Assembly (NCBI RefSeq): GCF_030864355.1
Contig: NC_083398.1
Coordinates: 434,001 to 498,000, forward strand
DNA from: Cutaneotrichosporon cavernicola
Taxonomy: Eukaryota > Basidiomycota > Tremellomycetes > Trichosporonales > Trichosporonaceae
DNA length: 64,000 nt
Direction: 5' to 3'
The position numbers were made by a program, and so were the translations under genes. This document shows, in pieces, positions 44,382-56,100 of the stretch (position 1 is its first letter; every line of letters begins with the position of its first letter). A model generated the notes under the pieces. It was given only the letters and a program-made list of their open reading frames with translations. It ran no database searches and was not told the origin of the DNA.

Positions 44382-45713
44382 CTAGTCCACGATCTGTACC
44401 TTGATGGCGCCCTGCGACGGGTCGGCGGCCACCTGGAACGCATCGACAGCCTTCTCAAGGGGGAAGCGGTGCGTCACAAGTGGCTTGAGGTTGATAAGCC
44501 CGCCCGACACGAGGCGAATAGCCTTGGGATACTGGTTCGCATAGCGGTACTGGAACTGGAGGTCGATCTCGTTGGCCGAGCAGTATCCGAACGGGTACTG
44601 GGGTCAGGAAAGAAGAGCTCAACAAGACTCACGCTCTGCTCACTCGGCCCAACCCCAATGACGAAAACCTTACCTCCAAACACGACCGAGTAAATAGCAG
44701 CCCGAATACTCTGTTCCACGCCCCGTACATTCCAATGCGACGCGCATCCCCATCCCCGCCGCCTCCTTGATTCTCGCAGCCGTCTCTTCAGCCCCCTCTT
44801 TCCCAACTTGGACCGTCTTGACAGTCGGCACGAGGGAGCGCGCAAACTCCAGACGGGACGAGAACAGATCGGTGATGACGAGGGGGTAACATCCCGCCGC
44901 ATGGGCTGCAAGGAGAGAGATGGCGCCGATGGGACCAGCGCCGCAGATGACAACAGGATCGCCAAGACGGACGCCGGCCCTCTCCATACCTGCCAGCGCG
45001 ACGGATAGGGGTTCGCACAGCGCACCCTCTTCATACGACATGTTGGCGGGGAGACGGTGCAGCCACGCGGCGGGGTGCGCATGGAACCGCGTCAATGTGC
45101 CGTGGTAAGGCGGGGTCGAGAAGAAGACGACGCGGGGACCTGGTGTCAGTGCAGCCCACCAAGCCTCGGCGCTCTCACAAGCATTGTACCGCCCGGTACG
45201 ACAGGCATCGCAATCGGCCCGAGAACAGGGCACGCCCGCCTCGATCGCGACGCGGTCACCCACACGCAGGTCGGTCACTCCCGGCCCAACCTCGATCACC
45301 TCGCCGGCGCTCTCGTGTCCGGCACCACACTCGTCCGTAACCACCATCGTGGGGCCGATATGCCCGTGTTTCCAGAAATGCACGTCCGAGCTAAAGTCAG
45401 TGGCGTCACTGCTGGTAAAACGCGCTACACCCCTGCCATACCTTCTACCGCTCCCACTACCCAATCCCACCTCCACGCCGACTTACCCGCAAATCCCCGT
45501 CGCGCGCACATGTACCACCACCTCCCCGTCGCGCGCCACGGGCCGCGGCTTGCGAACCATATTTACCTCATGCGCGGGATTATACGCGCACGCGATATTG
45601 GCCGTCTTGTCACCCAGGACCGGGTCGTCGGGGCCCAGGACCTTGAACTCGTTCGAGTCCAGCACGGCCTGTGGGTCGTATGCCGATTCGTAGAAGGACG
45701 TGGTGGCAGTCAT
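44382..45713 (-). CDS. LAD1: L-arabinitol 4-dehydrogenase-like enzyme, one-base frameshift
   Basis: Four exons: complement(44382..44597, 44633..45139, 45179..45390, 45487..45713), about 386 aa if one extra base in exon 3 is ignored. Motifs: [15 protein letters not shown] (catalytic Zn Cys), [13 protein letters not shown] (Zn ligands), structural-Zn cysteines [37 protein letters not shown] (Rossmann), then [15 protein letters not shown] and [20 protein letters not shown]. The medium-chain family oxidises L-arabinitol, xylitol or sorbitol with NAD in pentose catabolism. The DECGAGHES block points to the arabinitol type. A run of four C (+ strand 44721-44724) breaks the frame between ECTG and VEQS: three would restore it. 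A 39-nt in-frame intron (45140-45178) is easily missed. Confidence 0.85.
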
Positions 45714-46097
45714 GTCTGTCCAGGTGGGAGAAGGAGGGGTGTGAACACTCTCGTCTTATGTGTTGTGCGTCATGCGGATGATGGCCCGGCTGATGGCCGG
45801 TAATCAACCGTCCAAATATTGGCCGAGTCATACTTACCGACCACAGGCACCCGCTCCTTGGTTACAGCCGTTCCTCAGCCAGAGCTCACAACTCTGAACT
45901 CTGAACTCATCGTTAGGCTGGCCAACAGCCAGATACCGCCTGGCCCAGGCTGGGCGACGAACGCCGATCCGGATATATCTCGGCCGTTCGGTTCCGATGT
46001 TTGTCTAGGAAACGGGAAACGTGCGATCCATACTGTGATGGTGAGCTAACGTCCCGGCGAGTCAAAAACGCTGCGCTTGGAGGACTCGACTCCCCAT
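45714..46097. other. Intergenic region LAD1 promoter / tRNA 3' flank
   Basis: No coding exon was recognised. A T5 tract on the minus strand (46064-46068) lies about 30 nt after the tRNA 3' end and is a likely Pol III terminator. Confidence 0.6.
46064..46068 (-). terminator. Pol III terminator of tRNA-Pro
   Basis: Five consecutive T on the minus strand downstream of the tRNA, as expected for Pol III termination. Confidence 0.6.
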
Positions 46098-46177
46098 GGT
46101 CCTTGCCGCGATTCGAACGCGGGGCCACTCCCATACGATTCCCTAAGAGAGTATGATAACCACTACACCACAAGGAC
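46098..46177 (-). tRNA. tRNA-Pro (anticodon AGG) with a 7-nt intron
   Basis: Folded by eye: a seven-pair acceptor stem (GTCCTTG with CAAGGAC), D arm, anticodon stem CTCTC/GGGAG, loop TTAGGG, then an intron AATCGTA (46134-46140) and T38; T arm CCGCG-TTCGAAT-CGCGG fully paired; discriminator C. Anticodon AGG is at 46142-46144. A-box (TGGTGTAGTGG) and B-box (GTTCGAATC) match Pol III promoters. The intron sits after position 37, the canonical site. An alternative CATAC/GTATG pairing exists between the pre-anticodon region and the intron, which may be part of the precursor fold. No CCA is encoded, as in eukaryotes. Confidence 0.88.
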
Positions 46178-46585
46178 GCGGTTTCACGGGAACGCGTTGG
46201 CGTTGCCGCCGACAGCTTCGCTGGAGGCCGCGGTGTCGGCGTCGTAGCTCGCGGGTTCGGTGGACAAGTGATGATATGCATAGAACGATAGAGGGTTGGT
46301 TGTGAGGAGGACGACGGAGGTGTGTAAGGCTCGCTCGGGCAAATAGCGATTATGGGAGAAGGCAGGCGCGCTCGAGATAATTAAGGCAAATGCCACGTGG
46401 TCTATCATATGCCTATTCCTGGATGTACGCCTAATCGAGTTGTTGTTTGTCAGGTGTTTGGTCCCGTCTCACCAACGCGTTACTGGACCGGAGTAGTGGA
46501 GGCCTTCCTCAACTTTCGACTTGCTCCTCCCACTCTTCCCACTCTCCCACTCCACATCCAAACATCCACATCCGCAACTGTCGAC
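46178..46585. other. Intergenic region tRNA / Myb gene
   Basis: This holds the tRNA 5' flank and the promoter and CT-rich leader of the Myb gene (46520-46585, CTTCCCACTC-type stretches). Nothing else was seen. Confidence 0.6.
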
Positions 46586-48960
46586 ATGGAGGCCATCGAC
46601 TTACTCGGTGACGCACCACCAGCAAGCGTACCCAGCCAGGTTAAGCGGAAGCGCAAGGGCGACGCGACCAGCACACCTTCGTCTCAGCCGAAGCTGCAGC
46701 GCACGAAGGAGCCTGCGACTCTCGCCGCAGCCATTCCCGAGACCTCGGTAACCTCTTCTCAGCTCATTCCCTCGCCGGCCATGGACAACGCCTCTTCACA
46801 GCTCGTTTCCGCGCCGGCCATGGACGACGCCGACCGGAGTAAGGGCCAGTCGGACGAGGACAAGCACAAGGAGAGCAAGGAGGAGCGCCGGAAACGGAAG
46901 GAGGAGAAGCGGCGAAGGAAAGAGGACAAGGCCAAGCGGAGGGAGGAGGAGGGCGGAGAGCGCAAGCGCAAGCACAAGAGTGACGACAACAAGAAGAGTA
47001 AGAAGCACAAGAGCTCGGAAGTGCCTGCGGAGACCTTGATGGCCGACATCTCCAAGGTGGTCGAGGACTTTGTGGCCGCGTCGCCGGTGAAGGAGAAGAC
47101 GAAGAAGGACAAGGGTGCTGAGGAGGCCGAGGAGGCCGAGGAGGCCGCCATGACGGTGGAAGGGAAGGAGAAGGCGCCCGCCGACGCCGCCGACGCTGCC
47201 TCCCCCTCACCAAGCTCCAAATCTTCTTCATCCAGCGATCCCATGGACGCCTCGTCATCCGAACCAGAGGACGACCCTATGGATGCGTCGTCTCCGGCCG
47301 CCTCTCCCACTCGCCCGCCCAAAGTCCTCCCAGTCCTTACGGTGACTCGTTCGCCAACGCCACCTATCAAGTCAATACACAAGGTGGGCGAAACCTCCAA
47401 AGCTGCTGTGGCCAAGGCGACCAAGGCTGCGGACGGCGCCAAGCCCAAGGTCCAGCGCAAGAAGAAGGAGGCCGAGTCAGTCGATGAGGCCGAGGACGAG
47501 GCGCTACGCGAAAAGCTCAAGGATCCCGAGGCCGCACAGGAGTTCCTTTCGTCGCGCTGGGTCGACATCCCCGTCCTCCTCCGTCTGGAGAAGAAGGGCA
47601 GTGAGTTCCGTACCTCTTTTCCTCAACTCACGCAGTCATCACGTGGAAGCGCGGCAAGTACACCGAGTCGGAGAAGGCGGCTGTGCGTGGAACGCTTGAG
47701 ACGTTTAAGCGGACGCACTCGGTGTCCGACCAGGAGGTCGTTGACATCATCTTTGCAAAGGGACGCAGCTCGGCGCGCAGCAAGTATCCTGGCTTCTGGG
47801 CAGACGTCGCGGGTGCAGTGCCAGGGCGGCCGCTGCGGTACGTCAAGGAGGCAGTGCAGAGGATGTACCACCCGAACGCGCACAAGGGGCCGTGGACGAA
47901 GGAGGAGGACCTGGAGCTCCAGCGGTGAGCTAGTTTGATATCTAGGCAGCTGACGTCAGCGCGTACATTGACACGCCAGGCCAGTGGGTCAGAATCGGAG
48001 ACGCGGTCGGACGGCCCTACACCGACTGCCGCGATAGGTACAGGAAGCAGCTCGAGGTGTCCAAGGAGCGCATCAGCGGGCGCTGGACGAAGGAGGAGGA
48101 GGAGCAGCTCAAGGCGGCGGTCACCAAGGTGGCTGGAGATTTGGGCCGTGACATGTTCGACGGCGACCTTCCGTGGCCCGTCGTTGCGCACCTCATGGAC
48201 GGCAACCGCTCGTTCCACCAGTGTCGTGTGAAGTGGTAAGCTTTTCAAAATTTATCATGCAGCTGACATTCAGGCAGGAGAGCATGGTGCCCATGCTTAC
48301 AGGGGAGGGCTACAACGCGCCATCCAAGGACGTGCTCGCGGCTATGCGCGAGTTCGGATACGAGCACGAGAAAGACATTGTGTGGCGCGACGTCTCGAAC
48401 CACGCGAAAAGTCACTCCAAGGGCGCACAGGCAACTTGGCGGCGGATGCTGGCATTCGTCGGCGCGGTTGAGGGCAAGTCGTTGAAGGGTGCGTCTGTTC
48501 CGAGAGTGCGCTGATGGAAGAAACCCTCGACCTGATGGAGGCAAAGCTCGACGACATTGTCGCTCAGGAGAGTGGGCCAGCACCTATACGGGTCAAGAAG
48601 GCTCCGAAGGCCAAGAGGAACGGCGAGCCCGGCAAGGGCTTCCCTCCAGCTTCGAGTGAGCCTGGTGCGAACGACGATACTGAACAGGCAGCCGAGTCGG
48701 TTCCCACGCCTGTGAAGAAGGCCCAAGAGTCGGCCAAGCGCAAGGAGAAGCGCCGCGAGCGGTTAGCGGCCGCGCGAGGGGAGAGTGACTGGCTCGGATC
48801 TGCGACTGTGGGCTCGCAGGCCGAGGCGTGGATGGACAGTGTGGTGGCGGGCGGCCGTGACCGCAGCGTGAGCGCGCGCAGCAGTGTGAGTGCGAGTGCA
48901 AGTGCAAGTGCGAGTGCCGAGGTGCGCAGCCGCAAGGTGAGCTTTGAGGGCGACGAGTAG
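46586..48960 (+). CDS. Myb DNA-binding protein, Reb1/TTF1-like
   Basis: Five exons: join(46586..47600, 47636..47924, 47960..48235, 48274..48488, 48521..48960), 744 aa. The N-terminal half is disordered and very Lys/Glu/Ser-rich (KEERRKRKEEKRRRKEDKAK). Two or more Myb/SANT repeats follow: ITWKRGKYTESEKAAV with FWADVAGAVPGRPLRYV, KGPWTKEEDLELQRAY with QWVRIGDAVGRPYTDCRDRY, and SGRWTKEEEEQLKAAV with WPVVAHLMDGNRSFHQCRVK. This layout is that of the Reb1/Nsi1/TTF1 family, which binds rDNA terminators and promoter sites, stopping Pol I and blocking replication forks. The tail has an alternating SASASASASA stretch. Binding to rDNA is inferred. Confidence 0.85.
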
Positions 48961-49057
48961 TGGGGGTTGGTCACAGGTTACTTGCATTGATGTACATCCA
49001 CTGTGCCTACAACTTGAGCTGGTTGTCTCTTCTGACTGCAAACGTGTGTCAACAAGC

Positions 49058-50197
49058 CTAGGTGGGCGGCGTGAAGCCCTTGGGCATGCGAGCACCCTTG
49101 GGAGCGGGGTTGCGGCGGCGGAAGTCGTCGGCGATCTCGGCATACGTGACCCACTCGACGCCGTCGTGGGTGTTGACCCAGGCAATGAAGCGCTCGAGCA
49201 TCTTGAGGACGTCTGGTGTGAGCTGTGGGCTGTGAGCGTGTGGAGACTCACGAGGACGTCCCGACACGTCTGGGTGCACAGTCAGGGGGAGGCAGAATCC
49301 GGTGTCGCGCTCATTCTCGTACAGGTAAGTAAAGTGGTCCATCCACTTTGTCTCGATTGAGCGCACGTCGACGAATCCGTGCGTGTTGCCTGCGCTCTTC
49401 ATGAACATCATGGGCGGGAGGTCGTCGAGGTCCCAGTTCACGGGGATTTCCACCATGCCCGTCGTCTCGCCGCGCTGCACGGGCTCCATCCACGTGCTGG
49501 GGTGCTTGTCGTAGTCGATCTTCTTCCAGTCGTCCCCGATGCGGAGGTAGTATGCCTGGCTGTCGCGGTGCATGAACGAGTGGTCTGGCGTGAGCATCTC
49601 CTTGCCTCGTCTCTTTTCACTCACCATATATGATGCCCTTGTCGAGGAGCAGCTCGCCGCCCTCCTTACTGACCTCCCACCACGGCGCGACCGACCCCAT
49701 CGGCGGCCTGCCCCAGAACTTTGTAATCTGGTCGAACGTATGGTCGAGAATAACCTTCTGCTGCTCGACCGAGAGCGAGGTCGGGTTCTCGTGCGAGTAT
49801 CCATGCAGGCCGCTGACATAAACTTCTGGCTATACTGAAACTCACATCTCATGCCCCGCATCGCGGACCTGGGCCATTTCGTCCGGGAACGTATCGAGAC
49901 TATGGCCGGGGACGAACCACGTTGTCTTCATCTGGAACTTTTCGAAGAGCCGCAGTAAACGCAGGATACCGACTTCGCCAGCGAACAGGCCGCGCGAGAC
50001 GTCGGACGCGCTGTCTTCGCCGCCGTACGAGCCGAGCCAGCCGGCCACGGCGTCGACGTCGATACCGAAGCTGGTGTGAGGGGGGGGGGAGGAGGAAGAG
50101 GGGGGAAGGGAGGGAGGGGAGGAAGGGGGAGGGGGAAGGGAGGGAGGGGAAGAAGAGGATGGACTCACGCGCAGAGAATACGGGGCTTGGATGTCAT
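49058..50197 (-). CDS. Polysaccharide deacetylase (NodB homology) family protein
   Basis: Five exons: complement(49058..49212, 49252..49584, 49625..49812, 49846..50070, 50169..50197), 309 aa, all in phase. No signal peptide. [13 protein letters not shown] (catalytic/metal Asp), [33 protein letters not shown] (metal His), [39 protein letters not shown]. The fold and HxxxH-type metal site are those of carbohydrate esterase 4-like deacetylases. The LHGYSHENP and APWW variants resemble the cytosolic PgdA/PuuE-like group more than secreted chitin deacetylases, so the substrate may be a small amide or imide, not chitin. A purine-rich intron (G/A runs 50080-50140) lies after exon 1. Confidence 0.82.
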
Positions 50198-50811
50198 TCT
50201 GTGAGTTGAAGAGATGGGATCCCGCAGGGAGGTTATATACAATGTGGGAATGCAGTCTGGGGCCAGCTGGTCTCCCAGATACAGATAAGAGGCCTCGATA
50301 CGAGTGAGCCGGTGCTGCCGGTACTGCCCACATGTCAGCTGACCGGAACAAGAGGCACTAGGATGCATGGGGCATGGCTTGGGGGGACAATACAGTGGAC
50401 ATGGAGGGTGGAGGTGTGGGAATGTATGTCAGGAACGTGGCTCGTATCGAGCACTCTCACTCATGTCTCATGTCTCATGTCTCAGCTGAGTGAGCTGAGT
50501 GAGCTCAAGTCTTGACGGATGCACATAGATGTACATATACATAGAGTAGCTCTCGCGCGACCGTCTGCGTGCACACGACTCTTGGCAGAAGAGTGTAGCA
50601 AGAGCGGCGTGGCGTGTTTGGTTCCGGCCACGTGGGATCCGGCGCTTGTGCCGAACCCCACGGCGCGTTGTCCTCTCGGCCCCTTGGCCCCATCCCGCTG
50701 ATTGAGTGGGTTGCCGCCCACATGTCCGAATACTCTTACATGCATGGTGTACAGAAAACGATTGAGAATCTACCCCAACGAGCAGCAGCTAGCAGACGTT
50801 GGGCTTGCTGC
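50198..50811. other. Intergenic region deacetylase promoter / GlcNAc-kinase 3' end
   Basis: No coding exon was recognised. A short ATGTCTC repeat at 50461-50485 (TCATGTCTCATGTCTCATGTCTC) and a GAGTGAGCT repeat follow. Frames on both strands are shadows. Confidence 0.6.
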
Positions 50812-52187
50812 TCACGAAAAGGTCACGGCAGCAAGCGCCTTGGCGCCCTCGCCAGCGGCGTCATCAACGAGCATGACGTCACGGAAAACAACGCCGCGCT
50901 CCTTGAGGCCTTGAAGCAGCAGGTGGCGGTATCCCGTCGAGTTCATGAGTCCACCGCCGAGCGTCACTGCCGTCGTGTTGGGGTGGACGATCGTCCCGTC
51001 GCCAAGGCACTCAATGACCAGCTTGACCATGGGGGCAATAGCGGCCTTTGCGATTGCGAGGGCGTGTTCATGCGACTTGACCGCCAGGTCCGAGTCGAGA
51101 GATACTCCCGAGTCGTTGGGGAACGCCCACTTGAAGACATGGCGGGCAGCGCCGGCCAGGTAGGCGTTACGCTTCGAGTTGGCTTCGCCGATACTGAGGC
51201 CCTCAACAAAGTCGGTCATGAGGGCGACGATGCCGATGAGTTCGGTCGGCTCCTCTACTTCAAAGTACTCCAAAAGGTCGTTGTGGAGCGGCAGGCGCGG
51301 CGGAGTAGAGGTAGAGTAGATGCCAGAGCACTGCTCCCTGTCCCACTGGCTGAGGAGTTCACGAATGGCCAGGCGACCAATCCAGAAAGCTGAACCCTCG
51401 TCACAGAGCATGTATCCCCAACCCCTCGATACACCCACGTCTTCGAGGGGGAGACCGCGTCTCTTCTTCTCTGGCATCCCATCAATCGGCGGTGAGGGGG
51501 GCAGCTTTGCCGCGTGTTCTTGGACACGGATCGTGCGTCCAATCGTACCGGTTCCACAGACGATCGCTACACAGTGCTCGATTCCCGAGAGATGGAGAGC
51601 CGGCGCAGCTAAGAGGTTGACGTCTTAAGATCAGCTAAACCAAACCAAAAAGCCTGGACGTACCGTTGGTCATGGAAATACGCTCTGGCGCCGTACACAG
51701 GACCTTGGACACAAAGGGGATGAAGGCCGTCGCGTCCGATGGCGTAGTCATACCCGCCAGCGCAATCCAGCAGTGCTGGAATAACGGTTCGGTCATTGAC
51801 GCCCATTTAGCGCGCGGCGTATTGTATCCGCTGGGAGGGGGCGATTCTACACGCATACGAATATCGACAGGAATAGCCGATGTGCCACCAACGGGCGCCG
51901 AGAAGCCTTCGGGGAGGTATGAAGCTGGGAGGAGGGCTAGGGCGCGGTATGTCGCCTCCAGAATCCGATCGGCAGCGGTGATGTGTCCGATGGATTGACT
52001 TTATATCAGTTGAATCAAAGGAGAATACTTACACATTGCAAGGGCCAGCTACGCCGCGGACCTCTGTGCCGTCGTCTGCGCGGACGACGACTTGGACCTT
52101 GCTCCCGCCGCCGTCGGCGCAGAGGATCAGCTGGGGTCGGTCGGTCTTGGGCGAACCGGGGGTGGGAGGGGTGGCGGCGCGAGACAT
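50812..52187 (-). CDS. N-acetylglucosamine kinase family protein (second copy in window)
   Basis: Three exons: complement(50812..51608, 51664..51998, 52033..52187), 428 aa. ASKHA motifs: LILCADGGGSKVQVVVRADD (phosphate 1), IVCGTGTIGRTIRV (phosphate 2), GVSRGWGYMLCDEGSAFWIG and TAVTLGGGLMNSTGYRHLLL (adenosine). It belongs to the BadF/BadG/NAGK family and is the stand-alone counterpart of the kinase half of the gene at 30997-33040, with which it is only distantly similar. It likely phosphorylates GlcNAc for catabolism or recycling, but other hexosamine or glucosamine substrates are possible. Confidence 0.87.
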
Positions 52188-53110
52188 GTTCAAGGATGGG
52201 AGATAGTGGGAGAGTGAGATGGTACTAGTGGTTTAATACTGTTGAGGAAGGTTGGATCTGTTGCAGTCCCAGTCCCAGCCTGGGCCCAGCCTCGATACTG
52301 TCGTTAACGGGTCGCCGGCGTGGTCGCCGTAACGGCGATCCCCCCGATCGTGCCTAACCCCCTAATCCCTAGTCCCCACTCAAAACGTCAACCTTGTCGC
52401 CAAGTGACTGCGACTGTTACATGCATGCTATCGGCCTAGACGAGGTCCTACGTTGACAGAATGCATGCTGGGGGCAACTGTCTCCAACTTGGAATTAACA
52501 TGGACGCGGTTGAGCCCCGAATTGAGTCTGCGGCGCTCCACGAATCCCACGGGCCGTCCGCCGCTTGACTTTTGGTGGGTGGTGGGATCAGTTGATGATC
52601 GACGCGCTTTTCCATCCGCTATTCCAACTTGGATTCCAACTTGATTCCAACTTGATTCCAACTTGGATTCCAAATGCTACATCAGAATCCAGTTCATGAG
52701 ACGAGATCTGGAAAAGGCATCGTTACTGTCTACCGGTTGAACAAGACACGCGCCCACGCGCCGACGCGCTGACACCCTCACGCCCTCTCCACCCCGCAGT
52801 CTGCGTCACCCGCCCCTATGTTATTCTATGCTATTCCTGTCTCTGCGACCTGGAGACTTGTCCTCTGTGCTACTAAATCCAAATCCAAGTCAACCACCTC
52901 AATTGGAGACCCGCGGGGTACAATACGGCCAGCACGCCGTATCCGCGCCGCCTTTTTGGTCGGCGGGATATCCGACCAAACAACAAAGCATAATCAAGTT
53001 AGGCACCCGCGTGTTCGCAAAAGCATCCGCGGTTTGACTTTACTCCATGACAGGTTCATTACGATCTGGTGTACACTACTATGCGTATGCTGTTGGGGCG
53101 GCGGTTTGGC
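52188..53110. other. Intergenic region with ATTCCAACTTG repeats
   Basis: This is the promoter of the GlcNAc-kinase gene and 3' flank of the LKR/SDH gene. No gene was recognised. A tandem repeat occurs at 52621-52675. Confidence 0.65.
52621..52675. repeat. 11-12-nt ATTCCAACTTG(G) tandem repeat
   Basis: Four and a half copies with unit length alternating between 11 and 12 nt. A related TCCAACTTGG lies at 52486. Confidence 0.9.
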
Positions 53111-56100
53111 CTAAACCCACCTCTCCTTGACCTTGACGCCAATGTGCTCCAACTCATCCAGTACACCAGCCCACACATCCTTGGTGTACGGGCCCGTGAC
53201 GCCGCGGACTTGCACAAGCCCGTCGGCCACGCGCAGGGCAGCAAAGGCAAGTGTGCACCCGACAGTCGTGGACATTGCGCTCGCACGCTCATCACCCGTG
53301 CACAGCAGCGAGGCGGTGACGGTCTGCTCACCCACCCAGTCCGACGACCCTGCTGGCACCACCTTGAACGCGTGGTGGAGGAGCACAGCGTCGTGCTCGT
53401 CGTTCGCGTACGCGAGCTTCTTGGACAGCAGGGCGGCGAAAGTGTCGATGGGAGCTTGAGGCATCTTGGGGAGAGCGGGTGGGGCGGGAGCGCCAGTGGC
53501 AGCTTTAGAAGGGAGGAGGGAGAAGTACTGGAGTGCCTCGAGGAGCTCCTCGTCCGCACTTGTGGTCTCCTCCACCACTGCCAGCAAGTCCTCCTCCTTG
53601 ACCTCACGCCCGAGCGCCAGAGTCATCGAAGCCGCCAGGAAACCGGGCCAGCTCCCTGCCACCTCGATCTTCTCCGTTCCCAGCAATCCCAGAGCACGGA
53701 ACCGGTCCATGAGATGCGAGAAGCCCTGGTACCGGAGCGTGCCGCGGAAGAGGTCGCGCAGATCTCTCACCGATCCCAGCCCGTACTTCTCAGCATACGG
53801 GAGCGAGTCGCGGTTCGCCACCCCTTCAAGCGCCAGTCCGCGCCACAGCTTGACGTCGGGGAAGTGCTCGCGCAAAAGGTCCTGTCCCCTGACCTTGTGC
53901 ATCTCGCCGTTGAGCTTGAACTCGGCATCGTTGAGAGACGCGGTGAGAACCGCCTTGGGCGACCAGGAGAACTTGTAGGCAAGAGGCACGTTGGAGGCAG
54001 AGGCCTCGGGAAGTCCACCGCACCACGAAACGAAGGACACCACCTTCTTGCCCTCCTTGTGCACGCGCTCCATGATGCGCATAGCCGCCATGCTGTCGAT
54101 TCCAGGGTCAAGGCCACACTCGCCGAGAAGGAGGACATCCTTGGCCTTGGCTTCCGCGTCGAGCTCCTTCATCTCTGGGCTGACGTACGATGCAGTGACG
54201 AGGTGCCGCCCGTTAGCGATACAGTGACGTGCCACCTGGACGTGCATCGGTGCGGGGAGCAGGCTGTTGTCAGTGACTGGACAGTATTATCAACGCAACG
54301 CAGTCAACGCACCTGACGATGACATCAGCACCAGCGACAGCCTCGCCGAGAGCAGCGTTGTCCGACACGTCAAGCGAGCGCGTCGACACGTTGCGGCGGT
54401 TGCGCGCGAGGGCCTCGGCCTCTGCGAGGTTGTTGCTCGCTGCCGTCAGCTCATGGAAGGAGACATAGCTGATACAAGTCCACTCACCAATCACGAGCTG
54501 AACGTCGGGACGCTTGAGGAACACCTCTACGGCGGGGCCAGCGACAAGGCCCGAGCCGAGGAGAAGTACCTTCTTCTTCTGCGGAAGGAGGCCGACGGAC
54601 TGCGTCGCACGCCACTTGTCAACGTTCTCCTGCAGCCACTCGTGCTTCTCCCCGAGCTCCGAGTTTGAGACGATGCGAGCTCTCTCGAGCGTCTGGTCGA
54701 TGTCGTCGTTCACGATCGGCTTGCCATTTGCTTGCTCGACAGCGCGCTCGACGTATGGCATCAGCCTGCCAGAAAAGTAGGTCGACGAGTCGGCGGCTGG
54801 TGTCAGAAGCTGAGCGCACAAGCCACTCACGCAGCTCAGTCGGAAGCACGTCCGTCGAGCCGATGAGGATGCCACCTGGCCCCTCAAACACGGGCTCGTC
54901 AATGGTGGTGTAGTGGTTCATGAACTCGAGGGCGCCCTCGACGTCGCACGTCACGTCCTGCAGCGCGATCATCTTCTGTTTGCCCTTGCTCTCCGCGAGG
55001 TAGCGGTCCATGTCCGCGTTGGTCATGATCCTCGGGAAACCCTCCTGCCACCCGGCGCCGTGGATCAGCGTCGTAATATACGGTGCAATCTGGTGTCAGC
55101 TAAGGGTCTAAGGTGACTAGCTCACGCGCTCGGTGAAGGTGCTCTCGTACATGTCCGGGTGGGCGTAGTACTCGATGCGGTCGTAGCCGCCGACCGTCTT
55201 ACGCTGGAGGTACGAGTACGGCGGGAGCGCGCACGCGTAGATCTGGCGTCAGCTAGCCACAGTAATGGAGCGGACCTTTGGACCAGGCTTGAGGTTGGGT
55301 AGCTGAGTCCAGTCGACCCACTGCACACCTGCTTCGTCGAGCATGTCGCGGGAACCGGTGGACACATTGCCTGCGCTTCCTGTCAGCTGAAAACGTCGAC
55401 GTTAAGCTAACCCAGTGAGACCAATGACGACCGGCCCCTCCGTGTCCGGTGTGAGTGAAGGGTCGCTGGCCTTGCGGAGAGCCGCGAGCTCAGTCGCGTC
55501 ACCGGCCCGCTTCAGGGCGGCCTTGAACTCATCAAGCGAAGTGTAGGTGAAAGGACGGGCGAGGTGCTGCTGTCAGCTTGTCAGAATGTCAGGCAGCTTA
55601 CGAGGAGGGGGTGAGACATGCCGCGGCGCAGTAGCGCCTGGCCAGTGAGGGAGAGTGCCTCGCCAGCACCTACCGCTACGAGTCAGCATAGCTTCCAACC
55701 TCGACCTACCGCCTGCGAACCATCCGAATGCGGCCACGCGGCGCAGCTTGCCGTCCTTGCCTGGACTGGTAAGCAGTTCGTGGTCGATGAGCGTCTGTCC
55801 CTTGCTGGGGGGAAGGAAGGCGCTGAGCAGCTGCGTGTTGTACGGCTGGCCCTTGTGGGTGTGCGAGAACATCATCCAGGTACGCTTGACGGAGCGGTCG
55901 CTGTCAATTAGGGCGTGTACGTCCTCGACACGTGGCTCCTTGATCCCCAACACGAGGTTGACGTCCTTGGACAGTTTGGGGACAATCTTGGCGCCAGCCT
56001 AGGGTCAGTGTCGAACGTAGACGAGGACGTACAGCAGCATAGGCAGAGTCAGGGAAGCAGCGGCGAGAACACGACTCGACCTCGACGGAGGCCTTGTCGG

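Noticed and set aside
53069..54316. 415-codon + strand ORF
   Set aside because: It is exactly antisense to the large LKR/SDH exon and has no domain; a GC-rich codon-bias shadow.
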